NCBI RefSeq assembly: GCF_000931445.1
Contig: NZ_CP010849.1
Coordinates: 5,208,001-5,272,000, forward strand
DNA from: Streptomyces cyaneogriseus subsp. noncyanogenus
GTDB lineage: Bacteria > Actinomycetota > Actinomycetes > Streptomycetales > Streptomycetaceae
Length of the DNA: 64,000 nucleotides
Direction: 5' to 3'
Shown: positions 44,699 to 64,000 of the stretch, in pieces
Numbering within the stretch: position 1 is the stretch's first letter
Layout: each line of letters opens with the position of its first letter
Made by a program: the position numbers and the translations under genes
The notes under the pieces: model-generated
Databases searched by the model: none
What the model was told of the DNA's origin: nothing
Seen by the model: only the letters and a program-made list of their open reading frames with translations

Positions 44699-47500
44699 GT
44701 GAGTCTGACGGATTCCTGCCGCCTTTCCAACCTCTTCGAACGCACCGCGGAAATGGAACTTCTCGCGGCCGCTCTCGACGGCGTGACCCGCGGGGAGGGC
44801 GGTGTGGTGCTCCTGACCGGAGGACCCGGGGTGGGAAAGACGGCGCTGCTCGACGCGTTCCTGCGCCAGGCCGCCGCAGCCGGGGCCGAGGTGTGCGCCG
44901 CCGCCGGCTCGTCCGCCGAGACCCGGGTCGCGCTGGGCGTCGCCGGCCAGCTCTTCTCCGCCCACCCCCGACTCGGCGTGGGCCTCTCCCTCGCCCGCGC
45001 CCTCGGCCGCCGCGGCGGCGACCCGGCCCCGGAGCCCGACACCGGACGGCTCTTCGCCGACCTGTGCCGGGAGTTCCGCCGCCGCCCCGTGGTGCTCGCC
45101 GTCGACGACGTACAGCTCGCCGACGCCGCCTCGCTGGACTTCCTCAGCCACCTCCTGCGGCGGCTGCGCACCGCCCCCGTGCTGCTGGTGCTCACCGAGT
45201 CCACCGGCCCCTCCGCCATCCCGCCCTCCTTCCAGGCCGAACTCCTGCGCCACCCCCAGGGCCGCCAGCGCGCCCTGTTACCGCTGTCCGAGGACGGCGT
45301 CGCCCGGCTCGTCGCCGCGCGGATCGGACCGGCCGAGGCGCCCCGGCTGGCGGCGGACTTCCACGCCGTCAGCGGCGGCAACCCGCTCCTGGTCCACGCC
45401 CTGCTCGCCGACCACCTGAACGCGCCCGGGCCGGCCGGTGCCCGCACCGCCGCCCACTCCGCCTTCACCAAGGCGGCCCTGGTGTGGGCCTACCGCGACG
45501 AGCCCGCGCTCTTCGACGTCGCCGGGGGCATCGCCGTCCTCGGCGACTCGGCCACCGCCACCCGCGTGGCCTGCCTGGTCGGCCGGGAGACCGAGGCCGT
45601 CGAGCAGATCATGTCGGCGCTGGACGGGGCCGGGCTGCTGCGCCGGGGCACCTTCCGCGCCGCCGCCATCGGCCGGGCCGTCCTGGAGCACGTGGACCCG
45701 CGGACCCGGGCGCGGCTCAGGCGGCGCGCGGCCCGGCTGCTGCACGACGACGGCGCCCCCGCCACCACCGTCGCCCGGCACCTGATCGCGGCACCGGTCG
45801 CCGAGCCGTGGGCGCAGCGCGTCCTGCTCGCCGCGGCCGAGAAGGCGCTGCTGGAGGGCGACGACGAACTCAGCCTCGACTGCCTGCGGCTGGTCGGCCA
45901 GCACCCCACCACCGAGCAGGGCCGCGACGCCGTCGCCGTGGCCCGGGTGCGCGCCGGCTGGCGGATCGACCCCCGGCTGTCCGGCCCGTGGCTCGACAGC
46001 CTGGTCACCGGCCTCGGACAGGGCCGGCTGAGCGGCAAGGACGCCGCCTGGACCGTCAAGCACCTGGTCTGGCACGGCCGGCTCGCCGAAGCCCGCGACA
46101 GCCTCGCCGCCCTGGACGCCTCCTCCTACGCCGAGGACCCCCGCGCCCAGGCCGAACTCCTCGTCGTACGGCAGTGGCTGCGGCACACCTGCCCCGGGCT
46201 GGAGCGGGAGCTGCCCGGGCCCGGCGAGCGCCGCCGCGGCCACCGGTCCCCGCCCTGCCAGGTCAGCCCGGCCAGTTACGCCCTCGAGGCCCTCACCAAG
46301 GTGCTCTCCGAGGGCGGCGACGACGACCTCGTCACGGCGGCCGACGAGATCCTGCGCGGCGCCCGGATCGGGGAGACCGGCCTGGAGGCACTGGAGTCGG
46401 CGCTGCTCACCCTCGTCCACAGCGACCGGCTCGACCGCGCCCAGCACTGGTGCGACACCCTGCTCGCCCAGACCACGCCCCGCGCCTCGGGCACCGCCGT
46501 CGCCGTGCTGCGCCAGATCGCCGCCGAGATCGCGCTGCGCCGGGGCTCGCTGCGGGCCGCCGAGGACAACGCCCGGCTCGCCCTCGACGCCATCTCGCAG
46601 ACCGGCTGGGGCGTCGCCATCGGCGGCCCGCTCAGCGTCCTGGTCCTGGCCGCGTCCGCCGCGGACACCAGCGGCGCCGCGGCCGCCTGGCTGGACCGGC
46701 CCGTCCCGGAGGCCATGTTCCACACCCGCTACGGCCTGCAGTACACCTACGCCCGCGGGCGCTACCACGCCGCCGCCGACCGCCCGGCCGCCGCCCTCGA
46801 CGACTTCCTGGCCTGCGGCGAACTGGCCCGGGAATGGGGCCTGGACGTGCCCGGCTTCCTGCCCTGGCGCACCGCCGCCGCCGAAGCCCACCTCGCCCTG
46901 GGGGAGCCCGACCGGGCCCGGGCCCTGGCCCGCGAGCAGCTCACCCTGCCGGGCAGCGCCACCCCCCGGGTGCGCGGCGCGGCCCTGCGGCTGCTGGCGT
47001 GCACCAGCGAACTGGGCCGCAGGCCCGCCCTGTTGCGCGAGGCCGTGGACATGCTGGAGAGCTCCGGCGACCGGATCGAGCTGATCCGCGCCCTGGCCGA
47101 CCGCAGCCAGGCCCTGCACGAGCTCGGCGCGCCCGCCAAGGCCCGCACCATGGCCCGGCGGGCCCGGACCGTGGCGGACGCCTGCGGCGCCGACGCGCTG
47201 TTCCGGCGGCTGTGCCGGGAGGAGGCGACGGCCGACGAGGACGGACCGGAGACCCTGGTGACCGACGGCGGCGGCGTCGTCAGCCTCACCGCCGCCGAAC
47301 GGCGCGTCACGGTACTGGCCGCGCTCGGCCACTCCAACCGGGAGATAGGCCGCAAGCTGTTCATCACCAAGAGCACCGTCGAGCAGCACCTGACCCGCGT
47401 CTACCGCAAGCTCGGGGTGCGCAACCGGGCCGACCTGAGCGACCTCCTCGCGGGCACCAGCCTCGCGGTCGGCGCACCGGCGGTGGCGCGGGCGTCCTGA
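44699..47500 (+). CDS. LAL-family LuxR regulator 2, with TTA codon
   Basis: A 933-residue paralogue of the preceding gene. Walker A GGPGVGKT with Lys47, Walker B VVLAVDDVQLAD, a helical middle, and a C-terminal LuxR HTH (LTAAERRVTVLAALGHSNREI…TVEQHLTRVYRKLGV, about residues 860-925). GTG 44699 is chosen for its GGGGAG site at 6-7 nt; the frame opens further up at 44657. Codon 194 (45278-45280) is TTA, read only by the bldA tRNA, so full-length protein should appear only late in development. Two LAL genes in tandem suggest a cascade or heteromer controlling the PKS. Confidence 0.93.
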   Translation: MSLTDSCRLSNLFERTAEMELLAAALDGVTRGEGGVVLLTGGPGVGKTALLDAFLRQAAAAGAEVCAAAGSSAETRVALGVAGQLFSAHPRLGVGLSLARALGRRGGDPAPEPDTGRLFADLCREFRRRPVVLAVDDVQLADAASLDFLSHLLRRLRTAPVLLVLTESTGPSAIPPSFQAELLRHPQGRQRALLPLSEDGVARLVAARIGPAEAPRLAADFHAVSGGNPLLVHALLADHLNAPGPAGARTAAHSAFTKAALVWAYRDEPALFDVAGGIAVLGDSATATRVACLVGRETEAVEQIMSALDGAGLLRRGTFRAAAIGRAVLEHVDPRTRARLRRRAARLLHDDGAPATTVARHLIAAPVAEPWAQRVLLAAAEKALLEGDDELSLDCLRLVGQHPTTEQGRDAVAVARVRAGWRIDPRLSGPWLDSLVTGLGQGRLSGKDAAWTVKHLVWHGRLAEARDSLAALDASSYAEDPRAQAELLVVRQWLRHTCPGLERELPGPGERRRGHRSPPCQVSPASYALEALTKVLSEGGDDDLVTAADEILRGARIGETGLEALESALLTLVHSDRLDRAQHWCDTLLAQTTPRASGTAVAVLRQIAAEIALRRGSLRAAEDNARLALDAISQTGWGVAIGGPLSVLVLAASAADTSGAAAAWLDRPVPEAMFHTRYGLQYTYARGRYHAAADRPAAALDDFLACGELAREWGLDVPGFLPWRTAAAEAHLALGEPDRARALAREQLTLPGSATPRVRGAALRLLACTSELGRRPALLREAVDMLESSGDRIELIRALADRSQALHELGAPAKARTMARRARTVADACGADALFRRLCREEATADEDGPETLVTDGGGVVSLTAAERRVTVLAALGHSNREIGRKLFITKSTVEQHLTRVYRKLGVRNRADLSDLLAGTSLAVGAPAVARAS

Positions 47501-47750
47501 GCCGGGCGGGGAGACCCTGGGGGGTCCCCGCCCCGTCCGGGAGACCCCTAGGGGGGCCTCCCCGCCCTGTTCCGGGAGACGCCTGCGGGGCTCCCCGCCC
47601 CGTCCGTCACGGCCCCGGCGACGGTGGCGCCGCCCTGCCGCCGCCCCGCCGCGCCCCCGCCTGCGCGGGCGTGGCGCCCCCGCGGTACCCCCACCACCCC
47701 CACCACCCCGTCCACCAGGCAAAACCCCGGTGCCGGGGGCGGTGCCGCCA

Positions 47751-47897
47751 GGGGTTCTAAGGGGTCGGTTAGTGGTTGAGGCTAGGGGCGGCCCGGCCGG
47801 ATATTCACGGGGGACTGCGGCCACCGCGCCGCTTCGAGCGCGCACCGAGCGCGATCCGAGTGAGGTACGCGCGCTGGCGCGCGATCCGAGTGAGGTA
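47751..47897. promoter_or_regulatory. PKS upstream region: TAGGGG motifs and tandem 19-nt repeat
   Basis: The 407 nt between LAL 2 and the PKS hold no gene. From 47510 to 47610 three imperfect GGGGAGACCCC…CCCCGCC palindromic units look like terminator material. CTAAGGGGTCGG (47757) and CTAGGGGCGG (47782) match the G-rich motifs upstream of other cluster genes. An exact 19-nt direct repeat (47849-47867 and 47879-47897) ends at the PKS ribosome site AAGGGAAG. Confidence 0.5.
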
Positions 47898-47907
47898 AGG
47901 GAAGCTG

Positions 47908-50900
47908 ATGGCGGCTGGGTCCGAGGCAGAAACCGCTGACCTCCAGGCACGTTCCGCGGCGCCGATCGCGATCGTGGGCCTGTCGTGCAGGCTGCCGGGC
48001 GCGCCGGGCCGGGAGGAGTTCCGCCGGCTGCTGCGCGACGGCGTGGAGGCCGTGGGACCGGCCGCCCCCGAGCGCCCTTACGCCCCGGCCCGCGGCGGCT
48101 TCCTGACCGAGGTCGACCGGTTCGACGCCGCCTTCTTCGGCATCTCGCCGCGCGAGGCGCAGGCCATGGACCCGCAGCAGCGGCTCGCGCTCGAACTGGC
48201 CTGGGAGGCCGTGGAGGACGCCGGACTGGTGCCCGCCCGGCTCGCGGGGGGCGCCGCGGGCGTCTTCGTCGGGGCCATCGCCGACGACTACGCCTCCCTG
48301 GTACGGGCCGCCGGTCCCGGCGCCGTCACCCCGCAGACCACCACCGGTCTGAGCCGGGGCCTGATCGCCAACCGGATCTCCTACGCGCTCGGCCTGCGCG
48401 GACCGAGCTTCACCGTCGACTCCGGCCAGTCCTCCTCGCTGGTCGCGGTGCACCTGGCCGCCGAGAGCCTGCGGCGCGGCGAGTGCTCCCTCGCGCTGGC
48501 CGGCGGCGTCCACCTCATCCTCGCCGAGGACAGCACCCTCGCCGTGCAGCGGTTCGGGGCGCTGTCGCCCGACGGCCGCTGCCACACCTTCGACGCCCGC
48601 GCCAACGGGTACGTCCGCGGCGAGGGCGGCGGCCTCGTCGTCCTGAAGCCGCTCGCCGACGCGCTGGCCGACGGCGACACGGTGTACTGCGTCCTGGCCG
48701 GCAGCGCCGTCAACAACGACGGCGGCGGCGAGGGCCTGACCGTCCCCGACCGTGCCGCGCAACAGGAGGTCCTGGCCGCCGCCTACGCCCGCGCCGGCAT
48801 CGACCCGGGCCGCGTCGGCTACGTCGAACTGCACGGCACCGGCACCCGGGCCGGCGACCCCGTCGAGGCGGCGGCGCTCGGCGCCGTCCTCGGCGCGGCG
48901 CGGCCGGACGGACACCCCCTCCTGGTCGGCTCGGTGAAGACCAACATCGGCCACCTGGAAGGCGCCGCGGGCATCGCCGGACTGCTCAAGACCGTGCTGG
49001 CCGTCCGCCACCGCGAGATCCCGCCCAGCCTCAACTTCGCCTCGCCGCACCCCGCCATCCCCCTCGACGAGCTGCGGCTGCGGGTCGTCACCGAACCCGT
49101 CGCCTGGCCCGAGGCGGCCGGTCCGCTCGTCGCGGGCGTCAGCTCCTTCGGCATGGGCGGCACCAACTGCCACGTCGTCCTGACCGAGTGGCGCGGCGAC
49201 CGGCCCGAGCCCGCCGGCCCCGCGGCACTGCTGCCGGACGCGCCCGCGCCGCTGCTGCTGTCCGGCCACAGCGCGCCGGCCCTGCGCGCCCAGGCCGAGC
49301 GGCTGCGCGACCACCTGGCCGCCCACCCCGACCACACCCCGTACGACGTCGCCCACACGCTGGCCGCCACCCGCACCGCCTTCCGGCACCGCGCCGTGGT
49401 GCTCGCCGGGGACCGGGACGAGGCCCTCGCCGGACTCGACCGCCTCGCCGCGGGCCGGGCCGCGCCGAACGTCGTGCGCGGCACCGGCGCCGACGGCCCG
49501 CTCGCCGTCCTGTTCACCGGGCAGGGCAGCCAGCGCGCCCGGATGACCGCCGGACTGTACACGGCGTCCCCCCGCTACGCCGCCGCGCTGGACGAGGTGT
49601 GCGCGGCCTTCGGCCCCCATCTGCGCCGCCCCCTGCGGGACGTGCTCTTCGCCGCCCCGGGCAGCGCGGAGGCGGAGCTGCTGGACCGTACCGAGTTCAC
49701 CCAGCCCGCCCTGTTCGCCGTCGAGGTGGCGCTGTACCGCCTCGTCGAAGAGGCGGGCGTGGTCCCCGGCTTCCTGCTCGGCCACTCCGTGGGCGAGCTC
49801 GCCGCGGCCCATGTCGCGGGCGTCCTCTCCCTCGCCGACGCCTGCGCCCTGGTCGCGGCGCGCGGGCGGCTCATGCAGGCCGTGCCCGCCACCGGGGCGA
49901 TGGTGTCGCTCCAGGCCGCCGAGGACGAACTGGGCGCGCTGCCGGACGGGGTGTCCGTCGCCGCGGTCAACGGGCCCGCGGCCACGGTGATCGCGGGCGA
50001 CGCCGACGCCGTCCTCGCCGTCGCCGCGCAGTGGGCGCGGCGGGGGCGCAAGACGAAACGGCTCCGGGTCAGCCACGCCTTCCACTCCCCGCACATGGAC
50101 GCGATGCTCGACGACTTCCGGGCCGTCGCCGCGGAGCTGACCTTCCACGCCCCCCGCGTCCCGATCGTCTCCGACGTCACCGGCGCCCTGCTCGACGCCC
50201 GCGCCGCCGGCTCCCCGGAGTACTGGGTCCGGCACGCCCGCGAGGCCGTGCGCTTCGCCGACGGAGTGCGGACCCTGGAGGACGCGGGCGCCGCCACCCT
50301 GCTCGAACTCGGCCCGGACGGCGTGCTGTCGGCCATGGCCCGGGACTGCCTGCGCGGCACCGGCCCCGTCTGCGTCCCGCTGCTGCGGGGCGGCGAGCGG
50401 CCCGAACCGGAGGCGGTCGCCGCCGCCCTCGCGGCCCTGCGGGTACGAGGGGTGCGGACCGACTGGGAACGGGTGGCGGGCCGCCCGGGCGCACGGCGGG
50501 TGCCGCTGCCCACCTACGCGTTCCAGCGGCGGCGGTACTGGCTGGCCGCCGACGCCACCGGCGACGCCACCGACACCGCCGGGACGGCCGCCGGGGAGAC
50601 CGCCGGGGCGGACGAGGCGCGGGCGCGGGACGACGTACCGGCCGGGGCGGACCCGCGGGCGGAGCGGGAGGCGGCGGACCTCCGGGAGCAGCGGGCGGGG
50701 GAGCCGGACGCGGACCCCGTCGCGGCCGTGCGGCACGCCGTCGCCGCGGTGCTCGGGCACGAGTCCCCGGACGACGTCGTCATGGACGCGCCCTTCAAGG
50801 ACCTCGGCTTCAGCTCCCTCCTCCTCGCCGAACTCGCCGAACGGCTGACCGAGACGACCGGCCGCAGGGTGGCCACCACCCTGCTCTTCGACCACCCGAC

Positions 50901-52638
50901 CCCGCTGGAGCTCGCCCACCGGCTGCGGGACGGCGAGCGGGCGGAGCACCGGGAGACCGGCGCGGCCGGCGCCTTGGCGGCCGACGGTCCGGACGATCCG
51001 GTCGTGGTGGTGGGCATGGCCTGCCGGCTGCCCGGCGGCATCGACACCCCCGAGGACTTCTGGGCCTTCGTCGCCGCCGGGGGCGACGCCATCTCCCCGC
51101 TGCCCGTCGACCGGGGCTGGCACCGTGGCGGCGGCTTCCCCGCAGAGGGCGGCTTCCTCGGCGACGCGGCCGGGTTCGACGCGGACTTCTTCGGGATATC
51201 GCCGCGCGAGGCGCTGGCGATGGACCCGCAGCAGCGGCTGCTCCTGGAGACGTCGTGGGAGGCGCTGGAGCGGGCCGGGGTGGACGCCTCGGCGCTGCGC
51301 GGCAGCCGCACCGGCGTCTTCGTCGGCGCGAGCCCCTCGGAGTACGGTCCCCGCCTCCACGAGACCTCGGACGTCGAGGGACACGTCCTGACCGGTACCG
51401 CACCGAGCGTGCTGTCCGGGCGGATCGCCTACGCGCTGGGTCTGGAGGGTCCGGCGCTGACCGTGGACACGGCGTGCTCGTCGTCGCTGGTCGCCCTGCA
51501 CCTGGCGGTCCGCGCCCTGCGCGAGGGCGAGTGCGACCTGGCGCTGGCCGGCGGCGTGACCGTGATGGCCACCCCCGGCATGCTCGCCGAGTTCTCCCGG
51601 CAGGGCGGGCTCGCCCCCGACGGCCGCTGCAAGGCGTTCGCCGACGGCGCGGACGGCACCGGCTGGGGCGAGGGCGTCGGCGTACTGGCGCTGTGCCGGC
51701 TCTCCCAGGCACGGCGGCGGGGGCTGGACGCCCTGGCCGTGGTGCGGGGCTCGGCCGTGAACCAGGACGGCGCCTCCAACGGCCTCACCGCACCGAGCGG
51801 TGCCTCCCAGCGGCGGGTGATCCGGCAGGCGCTGGCGAGCGCCGGGCTGGCGCCCGCGGACGTGGATCTGGTGGAGGCGCACGGGACGGGGACGCGGCTG
51901 GGCGACCCGATCGAGGCGCAGGCGCTGCTCGCGACGTACGGCCAGGACCGGGACCCGGAGCGGCCGTTGCGGCTGGGCTCGGTGAAGTCGAACATCGGCC
52001 ACACCCAGGCAGCCGCCGGTGTGGCCGGGGTGATCAAGTCGGTACTGGCGCTGCGGCACGGGGTGATGCCGAAGACCCTGCACGTCGACGTGGCTTCCGG
52101 GGAGGTCGACTGGTCGGCGGGGGCCGTGGAGCTGCTGACGGAGAACCGGGAGTGGCCCGGGACGGACCGTCCGCGCCGGGCGGGTGTCTCCTCCTTCGGG
52201 ATCAGCGGTACGAACGCGCACGTAATCCTGGAGCAGGCCCCTGAGCCGGAAGACGAGCCGGAGTCCGTTGATGAGGCCCCGTCGGCCGGTGTGGTGCCGT
52301 GGGTGTTGTCGGCGCGGTCGGCGGAGGCGTTGCGGGAGCTGGCGGACCGTCTGGCCGGGTCGGTGGGCGAAGCGCGCGCAACCGATGTCGGGTATTCGCT
52401 GGCGGTGACGCGGGCGGCGTTGGAGTACCGGGCGGTGCTGGTCGGGGACGGTCCGGGGCCGTTGGTGGAGGGTCTGCGCGAGCTCGCCGCGGGCGGTATG
52501 CCGGTGCGGGCGGTGTCCGAGGGTGGGACGGCGTTCGTGTTCACCGGTCAGGGGTCCCAGCGGTTGGGGATGGGCCGGGAGTTGTACGAGTCGTTCCCGG
52601 TGTTCGCGGCTGCTTTTGATGAGGTGTGCGGGCGTCTG
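47908..52638 (+). CDS. Modular PKS, part A: KSQ loading module, KS1 and start of AT1
   Basis: The N-terminal 1577 codons of a giant type I PKS. The loading module is a KSQ (residues ~17-425) with Gln174 in place of the active Cys (VDSGQSSS) and both His retained (309, 349). It is followed by an AT (~530-820; GHSVG Ser627, HAFH 723-726, malonyl type) and an ACP with the phosphopantetheine Ser970 in LGFSSL. Loading malonyl and decarboxylating it gives an acetyl starter. Module 1 begins with KS1 (C1190 in DTACSSS) and the first 37 residues of AT1. At 52639 a mate-pair linker intervenes and its TAA (52654-52656) truncates the frame. Removing 287 nt joins it in frame to part B through the shared 8 bases GGCGTCTG. 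ATG 47908 has AAGGGAAG at 6 nt. Confidence 0.95.
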
Positions 52639-52917
52639 TCGTATAACTTCGTATAATGTATGCTATACGAAGTTATTACGCAACGGCCCCGGACCGTCCC
52701 CGACCAGCACCACCCGGTACTCCAACGCCGCCCGCGTCACCGCCAGCGAATACCCGACATCGGTTGCGCGCGCTTCACCCACCGACCCGGCCAGACGGTC
52801 CGCCAGCTCCCGCAACGCCTCCGCCGACCGCGCCGACAACACCCATGGCACCACACCGGCCGACGGGGCCTCATCCGTAATAACTTCGTATAGCATACAT
52901 TATACGAAGTTATACGA
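52639..52917. other. 454 linker pair enclosing an inverted copy, in AT1
   Basis: A 42-bp loxP linker at 52639-52680 and its reverse complement at 52876-52917 enclose 195 nt that are the reverse complement of 52270-52464, with about two mismatches. This is an unsplit mate-pair read merged into the contig. Sequence before and after shares GGCGTCTG, giving a seamless join. Confidence 0.95.
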
Positions 52918-52925
52918 GGCGTCTG

Positions 52926-62059
<9,134 letters not shown>

Positions 62060-62386
62060 CGTAATAACTTCGTATAGCATACATTATACGAAGTTATACG
62101 AGAGTACTGGGTGCGGCATGTGCGGGGGACGGTGCGGTTCGCGGACGCGGTGGGCGTAATAACTTCGTATAGCATACATTATACGAAGTTATACGAGAGT
62201 ACTGGGTGCGGCATGTGCGGGGGACGGTGCGGTTCGCGGACGCGGTGGGCGTAATAACTTCGTATAGCATACATTATACGAAGTTATACGAGAGTACTGG
62301 GTGCGGCATGTGCGGGGGACGGTGCGGTTCGCGGACGCGGTGGGCGTAATAACTTCGTATAGCATACATTATACGAAGTTATACGA
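62060..62386. other. Array of four 454 linkers with 53-nt spacers, in AT3
   Basis: Four same-direction 42-bp loxP linkers (62060, 62155, 62250, 62345) alternate with three identical 53-nt spacers, a 95-bp period. The spacer equals 62933-62985 and also 53514-53566 of the AT domains. It looks like a gap filled by repeated mate-pair linker reads. Confidence 0.95.
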
Positions 62387-64000
62387 GATGGTGAGGCGCT
62401 GGGGTGGACGGTCTACGCGCAGGCGGGGCTGTTCGCGGTGGAGGTGGCGCTGTACGAGCTGCTGGCGTCGTGGGGGGTGCGGCCGGATGTGGTGGGGGGG
62501 CATTCGATCGGGGGGCTGGCGGCGGCGTATGTGGCGGGGGTGTGGTCGCTGGATGACGCGTGCCGGATCGTGGCGGCTCGTGGGCGGTTGATGCAGGCGT
62601 TGCCGGCCGGTGGCGCGATGGTCGCCGTCCAGGCGGCCGAGGACGATCTGGGTGAGTTGCCGGAGGGTGTGTCGGTGGCGGCGGTGAACGGGCCGCGGTC
62701 GCTGGTGCTGTCCGGTGACGAGGGGCCGGTGGTGGGGCTGGCGGGTCGGCTGGCGGAGCGGGGGTGCCGGACGAAGCGGCTGGCGGTGTCGCATGCGTTC
62801 CATTCGGCGCGGATGGAGCCGATGCTCGGGGAGTTCCGCAAGGTGCTGGAGCGGGCCGAGTTCCGGGCTCCGCGGTTGGTGTTGGTGTCGGATGTGTCGG
62901 GTGTGGTGGCGGGGGAGGAGGTGTTGTCGCCGGAGTACTGGGTGCGGCATGTGCGGGGGACGGTGCGGTTCGCGGACGCGGTGGGGTGTGTGCTGTCGCG
63001 GGGCGTGGACAAGGTGCTGGAGGTCGGTCCCGGGGGTGCTCTGGTCGCCATGGTGGAGGAGGTCGTGGACGGGGCGGGCACGGAGTCGGTGGTGTGTGTG
63101 CCGGCGTTGCGGGGTGGTCGGGGTGAGGCGGAGTCGCTGACCCGGGCGGTGGGGCGGTTGCACGCCCACGGCACCGGGGTGGACTGGGCGGCCTACTGGG
63201 CCGGTCGCGGCGCCCGCCGGATCGACCTGCCGACCTACCCCTTCCGGCACCAGCGCTACTGGGCCGTGCCCGCGCGGCGCGCGTCGGCCGGCGGGCTGGC
63301 CGCGGCCGGGCTCGCCGAGGCCGGGCATCCGCTGCTGACCGCCTGGCTCCCCGCGCCCGAGGGCGACGACGTCGTCTGCACGGGCCGGCTCTCCGCGGCG
63401 ACCCACCCCTGGCTGACCGAACACACCGTGCTCGGCACGGTCCTCGTCCCGGGGACGGCCTTCGTGGACCTCGCCTGCTGGGTGGGCGGCCGGGTCGGCT
63501 GCGCCGAGGTGCGGGAACTGACCCTGGCCGCGCCGCTCGCGCTGCCCGAGGACGGCGCCGTACGGCTGCGGGTGGTGCTCGGGGCACCGGACGACACGGG
63601 ATGCCGCTCCCTCGCGGTCCACGGCCAGCCGGAGTCGCCGGACGCCGAGTGGACCCGTCACGCCGAAGGCGTGCTCGCCCCCGGCTCCGAGCAGCCCTCC
63701 GCCGACGGCCCCGAGTCCGGCACCTGGCCGGTCGCCGGAGCGGAGCCGGTGCCGCTCGACGGCTTCTACGCGGGCCTGGCCGAGGCCGGGTTCGACTACG
63801 GGCCGGTCTTCCAGGGACTGCGGGCGGTGTGGCGGCGCGGCGACGAGGTGTTCGCCGAGGTCGCCCTGGCCCCGGGCGGCGACCCGGCGGCAGCCGAGTT
63901 CGGCGTGCACCCCGCACTCCTGGACGCCGCCCTGCACGCTCTGGGACCGGCCGCGCGCGCCGACGACGAACCGGGCTCCGCACGGCTGCCCTTCTCCTGG
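62387..64000 (+). CDS. Modular PKS, part C: AT3 and DH3, runs off the window
   Basis: The open frame from GAT 62387 to the window end (538 codons) has no start of its own and is the third part of the same PKS. AT3 has GHSIG and HAFH (62792-62803), malonyl type. After the post-AT linker (LPTYPFRHQRYW) comes a DH domain with the catalytic His at 63422 in H-x3-G-x4-P (HTVLGTVLVP) and the catalytic Asp at 63923 in LLDAALH. So module 3 should form a double bond if a KR follows beyond 64000. It is in a different frame from part B because of the linker array and the lost bases. Confidence 0.93.

Noticed and set aside
52681..52875. Inverted repeat flanked by palindromes as a small transposon
   Set aside because: It is a reverse-complement copy of neighbouring PKS sequence between two linkers, with no transposase or target duplication.
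62060..62386. 95-bp tandem repeat as a natural minisatellite in the PKS
   Set aside because: The repeat unit is linker plus a copied AT fragment.

Overview
The window is high-GC actinobacterial DNA and almost certainly a Streptomyces chromosome. The signs are strong G/C bias at third codon positions, many GTG starts, ATGA/GTGA gene overlaps, LAL-type regulators, a TTA codon in a regulator, and a lysA-hom-thrC-thrB-rho-rpmE-prfA-prmC block in the order known from Streptomyces.

Bases 1-17090 are the right-hand part of an integrative and conjugative element of the AICE type. It ends at a tRNA-Arg(CCG) gene on the minus strand. Reading inward from the tRNA there is a cargo gene with a Schlafen/AlbA_2-like fold, the tyrosine integrase, an excisionase, a putative origin region, a Prim-Pol plus DUF3987 replication pair, Spd-like spread genes, a TraB/FtsK-type DNA translocase, and a control block (XRE-DUF5919, Nudix, HD and a tandem GntR protein). 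At the far left is a lower-GC two-gene cargo unit, a helical HEPN-like protein and a P-loop ATPase, running off the window. The left attachment site is outside the window.

Bases 17272-37522 are core chromosome: a response regulator, an ArgRS-like protein, lysine/threonine biosynthesis (lysA, hom, thrC, thrB), rho, a secreted trypsin-like protease with FG-GAP repeats, an LCP ligase, rpmE, prfA, prmC, a Sua5/TsaC protein, a low-molecular-weight phosphatase homologue, glyA and a WecA-like transferase. In Streptomyces coelicolor the atp operon follows the last gene. Here a biosynthetic cluster follows instead.

Bases 37542-64000 are the start of a modular type I polyketide cluster. On the minus strand are a degenerate methylmalonyl-CoA mutase large-subunit homologue, a proline-rich protein and a metallophosphoesterase. 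On the plus strand are a type II thioesterase, two LAL regulators (the second with a TTA codon, so probably bldA-dependent) and a giant polyketide synthase. Its readable order is KSQ-AT(malonyl)-ACP; KS-AT(malonyl)-KR(B-type)-ACP; KS-AT(methylmalonyl)-KR(A-type)-ACP; KS-AT(malonyl)-DH-, running off the right edge.

The sequence carries clear assembly artefacts. Eight copies of a 42-bp loxP-containing sequence matching the Roche/454 Titanium mate-pair linker lie in three places: inside rho (26201-26313), inside the first extender AT (52639-52917) and inside the third extender AT (62060-62386). Each is accompanied by duplicated or inverted local sequence. They introduce false stops and frame changes. 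Removing them restores one rho frame of 686 codons and joins the polyketide synthase into one continuous protein of more than 5,100 residues.
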